From NCBI RefSeq assembly GCF_949987515.2, contig NC_082690.1:101678400-101742399 (forward strand): DNA of 64,000 nucleotides, read 5' to 3'. Within the stretch, counting starts at the first letter, position 1; each line of letters starts with the position of its first letter. Shown piece by piece: positions 1 through 11,689 of the stretch. Origin of the DNA: Delphinus delphis. Its lineage: Eukaryota; Chordata; Mammalia; Artiodactyla; Delphinidae. Under the pieces are notes generated by a model. That model worked only from the letters and a program-made list of their open reading frames with translations. It was not told where the DNA came from and ran no database searches. The translations under genes were made by a program, and so were the position numbers.

Positions 1-450
1 GGTTTTGGAACCAGGAAGCCTGGGTTCCAGTTCCAGTTTGAACCTGCTGTATAACTGAACATGTCCCCAACCAACCTCTCCCCCAAGCTCCAGATGCTAT
101 ATCTAGCTTCCTACTTAACACCTTAATTTGGATGTCCAAAGGGCCCCTCAAATTGTAGATGGCCAAGAACTTTTCGTTTCTACCTCCAAATCCTTGCTCA
201 GATTTCCCCATCCTGGCACAGGACACTTCTAACCACTCAGTTGCTCAAGCTCAAGTATCTGTAATTATCCCCGATACCTCCTATTCCCTTATTTCCCCAC
301 ATCCAAAATATGAATTTGGTTGGCTTTTCTTCCAGAACACATTCAGAATCAGTTCCTCTTCTCCATCTCTACAACCACTGCCCTCCAGTTCATGCGAAGC
401 CATTTTCACCTCTATTTATTGTTTTAAAGTTTTTTTTGGATGTGGATCAT

Positions 451-787
451 TTTTTTAAAAAATTTATTTATTTTATTTTTATTTATTTTTGGCTGCGTTT
501 GGTCTTTGTTGCTGGGCGTGGGCTTTCTCTAGTTGCGGTGAGCGGGACCTATTCTTCGTCGCAGTGCGCAGGCTTCTCGTTGCGGTGGCTTCTCGTCGCG
601 GAGCATGGGCTCTAGGCGCGCGGGCTTCAGTAGTCGTGGCTCGTGGGCTCCAGAGCCCAGGCTCAGTAGTTGTAGCGCATGGGCTTAGTTGATCCGCGAC
701 ACGTACGATCTTCCCAGACCAGGGCTCGAACCCGTGTCCCCTGCGTTGGCAGGCGGATTCTTAACCACTGTGCCACCAGGGACGCCC
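451..787 (-). repeat. Long CHR-type tRNA-derived SINE
   Basis: On the minus strand this begins with the conserved CHR head (CCTGGTGGCACAGTGGTTAA, then a B-box-like GGGTTCGAGCCC), continues through the long body and ends in an AT-rich tail. It is flanked by a 13-bp near-perfect target duplication (GGATGTGGA...) at 438-450 and 788-800. It sits inside the tail region of an older short SINE. Confidence 0.9.
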
Positions 788-849
788 GGATGTGGACCCT
801 TTTAAAAGTCTTTTATTGAATTTGTTACAAGATTGTTTCTGGTTTATGT

Positions 850-966
850 TTTGTTTTGTTCTTGGCCACGAGGCATGTGGGATCTTAGCTCCCCGATTAG
901 GGATTGAACCCGCACTCCCTGCATTGGAAGGCAAAGTCTTAACCATTGGACTGCCAGGGAAGTCCC
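850..966 (-). repeat. Short tRNA-derived SINE (host of a nested insertion)
   Basis: Minus-strand short form of the artiodactyl/cetacean tRNA-Glu-like SINE, with head GGGACTTCCCTGGCAGTCCA and a B-box-like GGGTTCAATCCC. A copy of CCATTTTCACCTCT occurs at its right edge (966-979) and again at 402-415. The original insertion therefore probably spans about 416-965, including its tail, and was later interrupted by the SINE at 451-787. Confidence 0.85.
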
Positions 967-1526
967 CATTTTCACCTCTTGACAGTACTATTGCAGTAGC
1001 CTCCTGACTGGTTTTCCCATTTTCACTCTTGGTCCTTCTATCCCCAGCCTATTCTCCACGAGGAAGCCAAAGTGATCTTTAAAACTGTAACTCACATATT
1101 TTCACCCTCTGCTTAAAAACATCCTGTGACATCTCATCATGCTAGAATAAAATCCGACCTCCTCCTAAATCCCTACATGATTGCTCCTTGCCTACCAAGT
1201 TCTTATCTTGTGCCCTATCCCTTTGTTTCCTCACTTATTCCCTAGTGTTTGCCTTTGATCTTTACCAAGGAGACCTACCCTGATCATCTTATCTAAAGCT
1301 ACCCAGTCACTCTCTTTTTCTACTTTTTTTTTGGATCTCAGAGGCAGAGGGTTGAGTTACTCATAACCCTCAGTTCATGACCTTACCCTCTATTATCATT
1401 TGTCCTTGAAAGGCTCCCTTATTCCCCCCCCCTTAATTGTTTACTCCTTTTATTATCATTACCCACTCCTAATCCCCTCCTTGCCAAAGTCAACCATTCT
1501 ATTGCGTTTGATGTGCATTTTTTTTA

Positions 1527-1842
1527 AGGTTTATTTATTTATTTATTTATTTATTTAGTTGTATTGGGTCTTTGCTGCTGCATGTGGGCTTTCTCTAGTT
1601 GTGGCGAGCGGGGTCTACTCTTGGTTGTGGTGCGCGGGCTTCTCATTGCGGTGGCTTCTCTTGTTGCGGAGCACGGGCTCTAAGCACGTGGGCTTCAGTA
1701 GTTGCAGCACACGGGTTCAGTACTTGTGGTGCACGGGCTTAGTTGCTCCAAGGCATGTGGGATCTTCCCGGACCAGGGCTCAAACCCGTGTCCCCTGTAC
1801 TGGCAGGCGGATTCTTAATCATTGCTCCACCGGGGAAGTCCC
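1527..1842 (-). repeat. Long CHR-type SINE
   Basis: Minus-strand long CHR copy ending in a TTTA-repeat tail on the plus strand (1527-1560). Short duplications (TGCATTTTT) flank it. Confidence 0.85.
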
Positions 1843-1966
1843 TGCATTTTTTATTTGTATATGTTCTTGTAAAATGTGTATTGTTTTGTGTGCAAATATT
1901 TTAACTTACCTAAATGGTAGAGGTAATAGATCATTCTATTTCTCATTTCACTCAGCACTCTGTTTC

Positions 1967-2038
1967 CTGACCAGGGATTGAACCTGGAACCTGGCAGTGA
2001 AAGCGCCGAGTCCTAACCACTGGACCGCCAGGGAATTC
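1967..2038 (-). repeat. Truncated short SINE
   Basis: Only the tRNA-like head of a short SINE is present on the minus strand (GGAATTCCCTGGCGGTCCAG, then a B-box-like segment). Confidence 0.75.
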
Positions 2039-2118
2039 CGCTCTGTCTTTTAAATTTGTCCATTGTGTCCTTCAATAAGCAGAAGTCCTTTTTGATATAA
2101 TGAAATTGATATAGCTAC

Positions 2119-2240
2119 CATGTTTCTCTCTTCCTCTTCCTCCCTCTCCCTTTCTTTCCCCCTCCTTTCCCACTCCCTGCTCCCCTCCATCTCCATCTCC
2201 ATCTGCGTCTGCATCTCCATCTCTATCTGTCTATCTCCAA
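2119..2240. repeat. Pyrimidine-rich / CATCTC simple repeat
   Basis: A T/C-rich stretch grades into imperfect hexamer copies of ATCTCC. Open reading frames here are low-complexity artefacts. Confidence 0.85.
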
Positions 2241-3737
2241 GCCCTCTCTTCAATTCTGCTTGTCTCTTCTTGCACCAAGAAAGCCATGGCTTTGTTGTAT
2301 GTCTTAATAGATGGTAGAGTGAGACTCTCTTCTTTGCTTTTCTGTTTCAGAATTGACTAGCAATTGTGGTCTTTTTTCTTCCATATAAATTTTAGAGTAA
2401 GTTTTTGGAGTTCCTAAAAAATGATCTAATTGAAATTCTGATTAGATTCTGTTGAATTTCTATAAATTTCTAAAAGTTAACTTCGAGAGAATGGACATCT
2501 TTATTATGTCATTCTAAACAAGAGTGTGGAATGTCTCTCCACTTACTAAAATAATCTTTGTGATCTTAAAAATGTTTCAGAAATTTTCTCCATGGAAGTC
2601 GTGGCTGTCCTCTGTTAATTTCCTGATAATATCTAGCTTTTGGTGTTATTCTGAATGGTGTCTTCATTTTCAAAGATTTTCTATGTCATTTTCTGGATTA
2701 TTTCTCTAGATTATTGCTTCTAGGTTATTGCTATTGACATTTTGGTAATTTGATTTTGTATCCAGCATCCTGCTGAACTCTTTTATTAGTTTTAATTGCT
2801 TATTGATTTTATTGGTTTATCTAGGTCAATGATCATATACTCTCTAAATAATGATGTTTTAAACGCTTGTCTTTTAAAGTGCTTATTTCCTTCCCAGGAG
2901 AGCTGTGCTGTCCAGGACCCCGAGTACTGTGTTAAACAGTTGATTCTAAGATCAAAGCGAATGCACATGACTTTCTTCATTATGTATAGTGTTTGTTCAG
3001 GTGTTCTGCTTAACTCTCTGGGCTCCCAATTTCCCTTAGATGGTTGGCCTAGTTTTCCCTGACTCTTATTCCAGCTCTTTGGTGGACGTTTAAAAATACT
3101 TTAAGGATATTTAAAAATACTTTATACTTTTTGGGGGTTATTGTCAATGTTATTTTTTTATTTTAATGGAAATAGAAGTCCTTTTTTTCTAATAGATTTC
3201 CAGAAGTTCTTTATAAATGCTGCATACAAATCCCTGTAAATGCCTTCTTTTTCTCTTTTCACCTTGTTTATAGTGAAACAAATGACCAGGATTAAAAAAA
3301 AATCCAACGTAGAAAACTTTATCAATGTGCCTTTTTTTCTTTATGTCTTTTGGTTAGCCTTTTTTTCTTTATGTCTTCAGAAATCCTCCCCTCTTCAGCA
3401 GAAATTAACTTTTCTTTAAGGTTGAAATATGATTGCATTTTATTTATTTCCCAGATGGGTTAGTAGATGTCCTGGAACTATTTGTTAAATAGGCCACGTT
3501 TTATCCTATCATCTGCAGTGCTTCCTCTGCAAGTTTTCCTACGTGTGTGTCTGTTTTGGAGCTTACTATTCTTTTCCATTGGACAATTTGTTCTTTCCTG
3601 CTCCAGCATCCACTATCTTAATTACTACAATTTTATAATAAGAGTTTATAATATGCCTTGATTTCTGGTAGGGCAAGTCCTTCCCCTCTGTCCTTTTTAA
3701 AAAAGTACCTTGGTTATACTTGGTCCACAGCACTTTT

Positions 3738-3940
3738 TTTTTTTTTTTTCGGTACGCGGGCCTCTCACTGCTGTGGCCTCTCCCGTCGCCGAGCACAGGC
3801 TCCGGACGCACAGGCCCAGCGGCCATGGCTCACGGGCCCAGCCGCTCCGCGGCACGTGGGATCCCCCCGGACCGGGGCACGAACCCGTGTCCCCTGCATC
3901 GGCAGGCGGACTCTCAACCACTGCGCCACCAGGGAAGCCC
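3738..3940 (-). repeat. CHR SINE with target duplication
   Basis: Full-length young-looking CHR copy on the minus strand. The exact duplication CCACAGCACTTTT flanks it at 3725-3737 and 3941-3953. Confidence 0.95.
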
Positions 3941-4007
3941 CCACAGCACTTTTATATACATTTTAGAATTTGCTTGCTAGTTTCTTGAAAATATCTATCG
4001 GGATTTT

Positions 4008-4202
4008 TTTTTTGTTACGCTGGCCTCTCACTGTTGTGGCCTCTCCCGTTGCGGAGCACAGGCTCTGGACGCGCAGGCTCAGCGGCCATGGCTCACGGGC
4101 CCAGCTGCTCCGTGGCATGTGGGATCTTCCCGGACCGGGGCACGAACCCGTGTCCCTGCATCGGCAGGCGGACTCTTAACCACTGTGCCACCAGGGAAGT
4201 CC
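4008..4202 (-). repeat. CHR SINE with target duplication
   Basis: Minus-strand CHR copy flanked by TATCTATYGGGATTTT at 3992-4007 and 4203-4218. It shows how the L1 sequence read before the insertion. Confidence 0.95.
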
Positions 4203-4510
4203 TATCTATTGGGATTTTGATCAAAATTGCATTGAATTTATAAATCAATCTTGGAATCACTAACATTTTAATATCATCTTATGTCAATTATGAGTTGACA
4301 TATTATGAGATTTCCTCTCCATGCACATAATACATTTATTTACATTTTCTTTAATACCTTTTAATATAATTTAAAAATTTTCTTGAAAAAAGTCTAATTT
4401 TTAGAAGAGTAGAGAATGCAGTTGATCTTTTGTTTATTGACCTTGTATCTAGGCACCTTGCCAAACTTTACTATTTCTAATAATTTTAGATTTTTATATA
4501 GATTTTTAAA

Positions 4511-4710
4511 ATTAATTTTTATTGGAGTGCAGTTGTTGTGTTAGTTTCTGCTGTACAGCAAAGCAAATCAGTAAAGTTATACCTATATATAGATCCACTC
4601 TTTTTTGGATTCTTTTCCCACATAGGTCATTACAGAGTATTGAGTAGAGTTCCCTGCGCTATACAGTAGGTTCTTATTAGTTATCTATTTTATATACAGA
4701 CAGTTATATC
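4511..4710 (-). mobile_element. L1 3' end fragment
   Basis: The plus strand shows the antisense form of the ruminant/cetacean L1 3' UTR (TTTTTATTGGAGTGCAGTTG, then GTTAGTTTCTGCTGTACAGC). This motif recurs antisense near 33240 and in sense near 49600. Confidence 0.7.
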
Positions 4711-4872
4711 CTCTCTAAATAGTGGTAGTTTTGATTTTTCCTTTCCAGTCCTATTTCTGTTATTTGTTATTCTTATCCTAGGCATTGACCACACTCTCCA
4801 GGATAATGTTGAATAGAGGAGGAGACAGCAGGCACATTGGTCTTATTCCCAAGTTTAAAGAGAATGTTTCTG

Positions 4873-5232
4873 GGGCGTCCCTGGTGGTGCAGTGGTTAAG
4901 AATCCGCCTGCCAATGCAGGGGACACGGGTTCGAGCCTTGGCCCTGGAAGATCCCACATGCTGCGTAGCAACTAAGCCCGTGCGCCACAACTACTGAGCC
5001 TGTGCTCTAGAGCCTGCAAACCACAACTACTGAGCCCGTGTGCCACAACTACTGAAGCCCATGCACCCTAGAGCCTGTGCTCTGCCACAAGAGAAGCCAC
5101 TGCAATGAGAAGCCCATGCACCGCAACGAAGAGTAATCCCTGCTCTCTGCAACTAGAGAAAACCCGCGCACAGCAACGAAGACCCAGTGCAGCCAAAAAT
5201 AAATAAAATAAATTTTAAAAAATACAAAAAAA
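4873..5232 (+). repeat. Long CHR-type SINE
   Basis: Plus-strand long copy: tRNA-like head at 4873-4945, a body with repeated 'CACAACTACTGAGCC' units, and the terminal GCAGCCAAAAATAAATAAA tail. Confidence 0.9.
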
Positions 5233-5835
5233 AGAGAGACAGTGCTTCTAATGTTTCACCATCAAGAAATAATATTTGCTGTGGATTTTTAGTAGATGTT
5301 CCATATCAACTTAAATTTCCTTCTATTGTTGTTTTACTAAGACTATTTTTAATGGATGCTAATTTTTATTAAATATTTTTTGTTTCTATTGGGATGATAA
5401 TCTATTAATATAGATTAATAGATCTATCTTAATATATTTTAATTTTTGTGATATTAATATATTTTCTAAAGTAAAACTACCCTTGCTTTCCTGAGTCAGC
5501 TCTCCTTGGTCATAATGTATTATCATTTTTTATACATCACTGGATTCATTTTTCTAATATTTTGTTTAAGATTTTTGTATCTGTTTATGAGTAATATTGG
5601 CCTGTAATTTTATTTCACAACTATCCTCTTTTGGTTTCAGGATCACCTGACCTCACAGAATGTATTTGGCATAATTTCCCTTTTTCTCTTTTTTGGGGCA
5701 GCGTTTGTATAACATTGGAAGATTTGTTCCTTAAAAGTGTGGTGGAACTCACCTGTATTAATATCTGGGTCTGGTGTTTTCTTTGAGGCAAGATTTTAAA
5801 GTTTACTCTTCAGAATTTTTTTTTTCTTTTTCTTC

Positions 5836-6045
5836 TTTTTTTTTTTTTTTTTTGCGGTACGCGGGCCTCTCACTGTTGTGGCCTCTCCCGTCGCGGAGCA
5901 CAGGCTCCGGACGCGCAGGCTCAGCGGCCATGGCTCACGGGCCCAGCCGCTCCGTGGCATGTGGGATCTTCCCGGACCGGGGCACGAACCTGTGTCCCCT
6001 GCATCAGCAGGTGGAGTCTCAACCACTGTGCCACCAGGGAAGCCC
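5836..6045 (-). repeat. CHR SINE
   Basis: Minus-strand full-length CHR with a long poly-T on the plus strand at its left edge. Target duplication is not clear because both flanks are T/A-rich. Confidence 0.9.
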
Positions 6046-6131
6046 CCAAAATTTTTATTTATTCTAGAATCAGTTTTCCTATATTTTTTTTTTAGGAATT
6101 TGTCAATTTCATCTAAATTTAAAATTTATCA

Positions 6132-6417
6132 GGACTTCCCTGGTGGTCCAGTGGTAAAGAATCTGCTTTCCAATGCAAGGAACGCGGGTTCCATCCTTGG
6201 TTGGGGAACTAGAATCCCACATGCCATGGGGCAACTAAGCCCACAGTCTCAACTACTGAGCTAACGCGCCTCAGTGAGGGAGCCCGCATGCTGCAAACTG
6301 CAACGCCCACATGCTCTGGAACCTGTGTGGCCCAACCAGAGAGAGAAAACCCACACGCCACAACTAGAGAGAAGCCTGAGCCACAACGAGGACCCCGATG
6401 CAGCCAAAAAAAAAAAA
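6132..6417 (+). repeat. CHR-type SINE, divergent long form
   Basis: Plus-strand element with head GGACTTCCCTGGTGGTCCAG and A-rich tail. AAAATTTATCAG occurs at 6120-6131 and again right after the tail (from 6418), which supports a target duplication. Confidence 0.85.
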
Positions 6418-6746
6418 AAAATTTATCAGTATAGACTGGTTTATAGTTTTTTGCATCTTTAATTACTTAATTAAATTTTTGCATCTTAATTTCTCTAGAT
6501 CTATAGTTCAGTTTTTTTTAATTCCTAATATTTATTCGTGTCCAGTTTTCTATTTTTTTATTATTATTACTAGGCATTTGTCCATTTCACTGATATTTTC
6601 AAAGATTGACTTTTTGTTTTGTTGACCCTCTTTTTTATACATTTGTTTTCTATTTAATCTGTTTCTGGTACTATTATTATTGTGTTTTATAGATAAGATG
6701 ACTGAGCATTTGGACTAGTTACCTTTTATACCAGAGCCATATTCTT

Positions 6747-6865
6747 TTTTTTTTTTTTGGCCATGCCCTGCGGCTTGTGGGCTCTTAGTTCCCCAACCAG
6801 GGATTGAACCTGGGCCCCAGCAGTGAAAGCGCCGAGTCCTAACCACTGGACTGCTGGGGAATTCT
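6747..6865 (-). repeat. Short tRNA-derived SINE
   Basis: Minus-strand short SINE with an exact GAGCCATATTCTT duplication at 6734-6746 and 6866-6878. Confidence 0.9.
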
Positions 6866-7642
6866 GAGCCATATTCTTAACCATTGTACTTTTTTTGGTC
6901 TTAAAGTCTATTTCGGCTTCTATATCTACCTAACTTTCTTCTGGTTAACATTTGTCTAGTATAACCTTTTCTATTTCTCCACATTTAAGATTTTCATGGT
7001 CTAACATTTTAAATGGGTCTCTTGTAAACTTCATGAACTAGACTTAAATAAAATCAACTTGGACAATCTCTGCCTCTTAACTGGTAGGTTTAATCTATTT
7101 ATATCTATTGTTGTGACATATATTTTGAGTTATTGATACCATCTTACTTTTTGCCTTTAATTTGTTCTAATTTCTGTATGTTTTTGTTCTCCTTTGTTGC
7201 CTTAAAAAATAATTGATTGACCTTTGTGTCCTTTCTGGCTGGAAACCTTTTGGCTCTAGGACCTCATTGTTCCATTCCAGGACTCCTCCCCAACACCCCT
7301 AGGAGAAAACAATGTTTTTACCTTGCAATAGGTCCTCTTCCCCTCCTTCCAATTCCCTGCCCTAAGGGACCTGCTTTTGATAGGCGCATACTTTGATTAG
7401 TCGTTTGCACTGGGAGAGGGTGTTTTGGAGAGACCCCTCCTCATGGGGAGGCTTAAGTAACAATTGATGAATTATAAGAAAGAAGCATTCATTAATGCCA
7501 AGAGCTTTGCTTTGCTGAGTGATGTATGCAGATATACAGCCAGAGATGAATTCCTAGGAGGAGATTTTAGCAGTTCTGTGGAGGAAGTATCAGGAGAGAG
7601 AAACAGGAGAAGAATAAGTGACTGTTAGCCAAGAATGGATTT

Positions 7643-7844
7643 TTTTTTTTTTGCGGTACACGGGCCTCTCACTGTTGCGGCCTCTCCCGTTGCAGAGCAC
7701 AGGCTCCGGACGCGCAGGCTCAGCGGCCATGGCTCACGGGCCCAGCCGCTCCGCGGCATGTGGGATCCTCCCGGACCGGGGCACAAACCCGTGTCCTCTG
7801 CATCGGCAGGCTGACTCTCAACCACTGCGCCACCAGGGAAGCCC
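7643..7844 (-). repeat. CHR SINE with target duplication
   Basis: Minus-strand CHR flanked by CCAAGAATGGATTT at 7629-7642 and 7845-7858. Confidence 0.95.
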
Positions 7845-8303
7845 CCAAGAATGGATTTGAGGGACAACAGAAACGCCTATTAAGTGTTTTGGCTGTGTGG
7901 TATGTGATATGAGCATCTCTTCCATCCCCCAAGGAGTCTTCATAAAATCAACAATGTTTAGTGACACTTTTTAGGGCATTTTTCTCCTTAGAGATGTGCC
8001 GAAGTACAGTGTCCTGTCTCAAGGTTGGTAAAGGGCACAGTGAGAAGCTGTCCATAGAAGACAATCTTATATGAGCTACACTGAAATTAATTAAGAATTA
8101 AACAATATTATTGGCACCAGAATAGACAGACAAGTCCATGGAACTGAATAGTCCAGAAACAGTATAAGATAAGGGTGCCAGGCAGGAAAGTTTGGGTTAC
8201 TCCTAGTGGGGGAAGGTAGTGGGTGTTCTAGGTGTTCTAGGAGATGCTATGCCCATCTGTGACTTATTTTGAACCCTCTACCCTACCCTGAGGTCCCACG
8301 CAC

Positions 8304-8472
8304 CTGGAGTAGTTGAGGATGACAAAGAGGGGCAGAGAGACCAACAGCTGCAGGTGGCACCAGTGGGGCACAGCATAAGCCATGCCAGCCAGGAAGAGCT
8401 GGCCTACAGTGGGGACAAATCCAAAGAAGAGGCCCAGACCTGGCCGGGCATGGGTGGGCAGCCACTCCAGAT
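8304..8472 (-). pseudogene. OAT pseudogene exon 4 (open frame)
   Basis: 169 nt, the same length as SLC22A6 exon 4, between a CAG acceptor and a GTGCGT donor. The frame is open and resembles the TM4-TM6 part of OAT1: LEWLPTHAR..., GQLFLAGMAYAVPHW, LQLLVSLPLF. The last split codon gives R-type AG instead of the usual W-type TG. Confidence 0.85.
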
Positions 8473-8978
8473 CTGGGGAGAAGAGCAGAGCTTAGGTTGA
8501 AGTCAGGGCTGTGTGAGTACGTGTGTATTTGGGGGTGGTTGTCGCTTCCAGAAGGAGGACGCTCCTCACATTGGAGTAGAAGGGCTCTTCTCTTGAGCGC
8601 AGTCCTACTCTGCACCCCTAGGTCCCTCACAGGATAAAGCAAGGGTGGTTTGATCTCTGGTTAGGTTCCGTGTGTGTGGAGAAAGGAATGGGCTAGAAGA
8701 CTCTGAATTCCCAGGCATTCTCCTATTCAGTGTCCCCAACCCCAACATTCATGTTTCCTCACTTCTCCCAAACCTCTTTTGAATGGCCTCCAGCCACTCC
8801 CTCTGCACCTCCTTCAACTCATTTTAATTCAGCAGTTATTTAGAGGTGACGACTCTGTGCCATGCCCTTTGCTTGACCTGGGAAATAGAGATGAATGAGC
8901 CTTACCCTCAGGCCATTCTGCACCACTGTCGTTTCTTCCAATGGGTCGCTCTCTGGCCTCTGGGCCTTGTATATTCTT

Positions 8979-9112
8979 TTTAAAAATAATTAATTAATTT
9001 ATTTGGCCGCTCTGTTTGGCTTGTGGGATCTTAGTTCCCTGACCAGGGATCAAACCCAGGCCCCCTCCAATGGAAGCTTGGACTCCTAACCACTGGAATG
9101 CCAGGGAAATCC
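8979..9112 (-). repeat. Short tRNA-derived SINE
   Basis: Minus-strand short SINE with TATTCTTTTT on both sides. It lies in pseudogene intron 3. Confidence 0.85.
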
Positions 9113-9789
9113 CTATTCTTTTTGTCTAGAACTCTGCCCCAGAACCTTACTCCTTTCTTTCTGTCTCACTTTTCGTTCAGTTCTGAGCTTAGCTGTCACC
9201 TCTTCTGGGGAGAGTTCCTGGCTCCCCAAGTCCTGATTGAACACTCCACTTCTGAACTCCCACATCACCCAGGATGGCCCTCATCCTAGCCTTTAGTAAA
9301 CCAATTTGTAACTGCTTGGCACTCTCTCCAGTCAACTATTAACTCTTTGAGGTCATGGGTAGTGTCCTCTTGTTCACTTGTGTATTCCCATGCAGGATGT
9401 TACACAAATTAAATGCCTTTCAAAATTGTATTGAATAAAGAAATGTTGAATTAAAGACTCCCTGTGTGACTGGCTTCTCTAAGCAACCTTACTCCAATCT
9501 CTGAGGCTTTATTTAGTTTATCCTTACAATGATCCCTAAATATCTAGGATGAATTCCAGCCCCCAGTAATCAGAGCTACCAAAGAGGTCATGATCTTATC
9601 TTTTTTTTCTGCCTGGGGCACTGCCTACTCCAGGAGAGGCCCAGATAGGTCAGGATCGGCTGGAACAGGTAGACTCCACTTTGTACTCAGGGAAGGAACT
9701 GAGGTTTGACTTTGTCAGGTCTGCTGGTTCACTGGATCCCTGTGATTGAGGAGTCCCCACGAGCCTGGCCCTCCCGGGTTCCCTCCCAC

Positions 9790-9938
9790 TCAAAGTCATG
9801 GAAGTGCTGCTGGCGCCCGACAGCCATGCCTGAGAGGAAATGGAACGCGCAGTAGGTTGGGAAGTTGAGTGCGAAGGCAGCACAGGTCCCTGAGACTAAC
9901 TGCAGGTAGCTCCAGATCAGCACCTCTGACAGCCCAGC
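9790..9938 (-). pseudogene. OAT pseudogene exon 3 (frameshifted)
   Basis: 149 nt against 155 nt in the intact paralogues. In the wrong frame it still reads [20 protein letters not shown], matching the OAT1 TM3-TM4 segment. One base is missing in the LGRR loop motif, which puts TGA in frame at 9917-9919. Two more bases are missing near the 3' end, so the downstream phase is restored. Confidence 0.85.
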
Positions 9939-10310
9939 CTGTGAAAGGAGGGGAAACCTGGGTCTGGAGAGCACATTGCTTGCTCCCCTGCCCCATGTCC
10001 CTGGCTGTCTCATCCTTGGTGCCCTGGGCAATCTAACAGCTGCTTGTAAGGCTGCCCACCTGTGCCCATCATGTAGATGCTGAGATGGGAGATAGGGAAT
10101 AATTGGGTGAGGGCTGGCATCTAGGGGACCTGGTGTTGGGAGGATCCTTGGGTTGCTGCTGTCCAGGGTCCTGACGCATCCCAGCATACCTCTGTGGAGA
10201 GAGCCACGCGCCTTCATCAGTATCATAGAGGGTGTGTTGAAAACAATCCACATACCAGAGCCCCACTTAAGGCCTGTTGGATATCTGGAAGGTAAGCTAG
10301 AAACCTGATT

Positions 10311-10522
10311 TTTTTTTTTTTTTTTTTTTTTGCGTTACGCGGGCCTCTCACTGTTGTGGCCTCTCCCGTTGCGGACCACAGGCTCCGGACGCGCAGGCTC
10401 AGCGGCCATGGCTCACGGGCCCAGCTGCTCCGCGGCATGTGGGATCCTCCCGGACCGCGACACGAACCCGTGTCCCCTGCATCGGCAGGCGGACTCTCAA
10501 CCACTGCGCCACCAGGGAAGCC
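10311..10522 (-). repeat. CHR SINE, first of a pair at one site
   Basis: Minus-strand CHR between copies 1 and 2 of CTAGAAACCTGATT (10297-10310, 10523-10536). It lies in pseudogene intron 2. Confidence 0.95.
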
Positions 10523-10536
10523 CTAGAAACCTGATT

Positions 10537-10746
10537 TTTTTTTTTTTTTTTTTTAGCGGTACGCGGGCCTTTCACTGCCGTGGCCTCTCCCGATGCGGAG
10601 CACAGGCTCCAGACGCGCAGGCTCAGCGGCCATGGCTCACGGGCCCAGCCGCTCCGCAGCATGTGGGATCCTCCCGGACCGGAGCACGAACCCGCCTCCC
10701 CTGCATCGGCAGGCGGACTCTCAACCACTGCGCCACCAGGGAAGCC
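10537..10746 (-). repeat. CHR SINE, second of a pair at one site
   Basis: Minus-strand CHR between copies 2 and 3 of the same target (10523-10536, 10747-10760, the last with one substitution). It differs from its neighbour at many positions, which suggests a separate insertion rather than a simple duplication. Confidence 0.95.
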
Positions 10747-10857
10747 CTAGAAACCTGACTTTTAACAAGCTCCCAAGGTTTGGGAACTACTGCTCTGGGG
10801 TGTGGTTGATTGTTTGAATGTTGGTCGATGGTGACTCCGGTTAGGAGACAGCCTTTT

Positions 10858-11235
10858 GTGAGTTTTTTTAAAAACATTGAGGTATAATCAACATACCACA
10901 GTATAATAGTTTTAGGTCTATAACATAATGATTCTATATTTGTATACATTGTGAAATGATCACCACAATAAGTCTACTTAAAATACACCACCACATGTAG
11001 TTACAACAATTTGTGTGTGTGTGTGGTGAGAACACTTAAGATCTACTCTCTCAGCGACTTTCAAATACGCAATACAGTAAGAGTCACCATGCTGTACATT
11101 ATATTCCCACGACTTATTTCGCTTATAACTGGAATTTGGACTTTTTGACCCCTTTCATTCATTTTGCCCACCCCTGACTCCCTGCCTCTAGCAACTACCT
11201 ATCTGTTCTCTATATCTATGAGCTTGGTTTATGTG
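10858..11235 (-). mobile_element. L1 3' UTR fragment (antisense)
   Basis: The plus strand matches the reverse complement of old mammalian L1 3' UTRs: 'attgaggtataatcaacata', 'gaaatgatcaccacaataag', 'tgtacattatattcccacga'. Confidence 0.65.
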
Positions 11236-11689
11236 ATTTTTATTTCTGGGAAACCTATGCAAGGCTTATCATTTTGCAAAATGCATATGATTGTGGCTTG
11301 TATTTTATGAATAATAACGCCGATTGTGTCTGCTGAAATGTCTGCTGTGACATTTATAATATTTTTAGATATTATTCTTTAGAAAATTGCCTCCTAGTAT
11401 TCATCCCATGATCTTTTTATGGTCTTGGAAGATAGTCAAGTTTAGGGTATTAACACTGAGTTGCAGCTACTAATTTAACCCTCACCATAACCCCTATTTT
11501 ATAGATGGAAAAACCAAGTCTAAGAGAGTTTGTATAACTCCTCATGGGCACACAGTTGTGGCTGATCTGAGCTTGTCTCTAGCTGTTATTGGTTCCTAGG
11601 TCTTTGTTTCTGTGACACTCACATGTCACATATAAGGCAGAGTGGTGGGAGGTGACTTCCTCAGGATGTTGGAAAATCCGGATTCTTGT

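Larger units (their letters stand above)
2340..7230 (-). mobile_element. Old L1 LINE fragments (antisense), broken by SINEs
   Basis: The plus strand is T-rich and repeatedly shows the reverse complement of the L1 ORF2/3' region. Examples are the 'attgcattgaatttataaatc' type phrase near 4230, the 'tgtatccagcatcctgctgaac' type phrase near 2757, and the 'ggacaatctctgcctcttaact' type phrase near 7060. No intact reverse transcriptase frame survives. CHR SINEs at 3738, 4008, 4873, 5836, 6132 and 6747 interrupt it, and it may be more than one L1 copy. It lies just beyond the last recognisable exon of the OAT pseudogene. Confidence 0.75.

Noticed and set aside
4873..4945. Possible tRNA genes in SINE heads
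   Set aside because: A- and B-box-like motifs are present, but no complete cloverleaf forms and the context is a dispersed SINE. The same applies to all other copies.
5041..5170. Repeated CACAACTACTGAGCC units resembling an array
   Set aside because: They are the internal body of long CHR SINEs, not a CRISPR array or a satellite.
10330..10758. 142-codon frame and similar '[13 protein letters not shown]' frames throughout
   Set aside because: Translations of CHR SINEs; the same peptide recurs at every copy.
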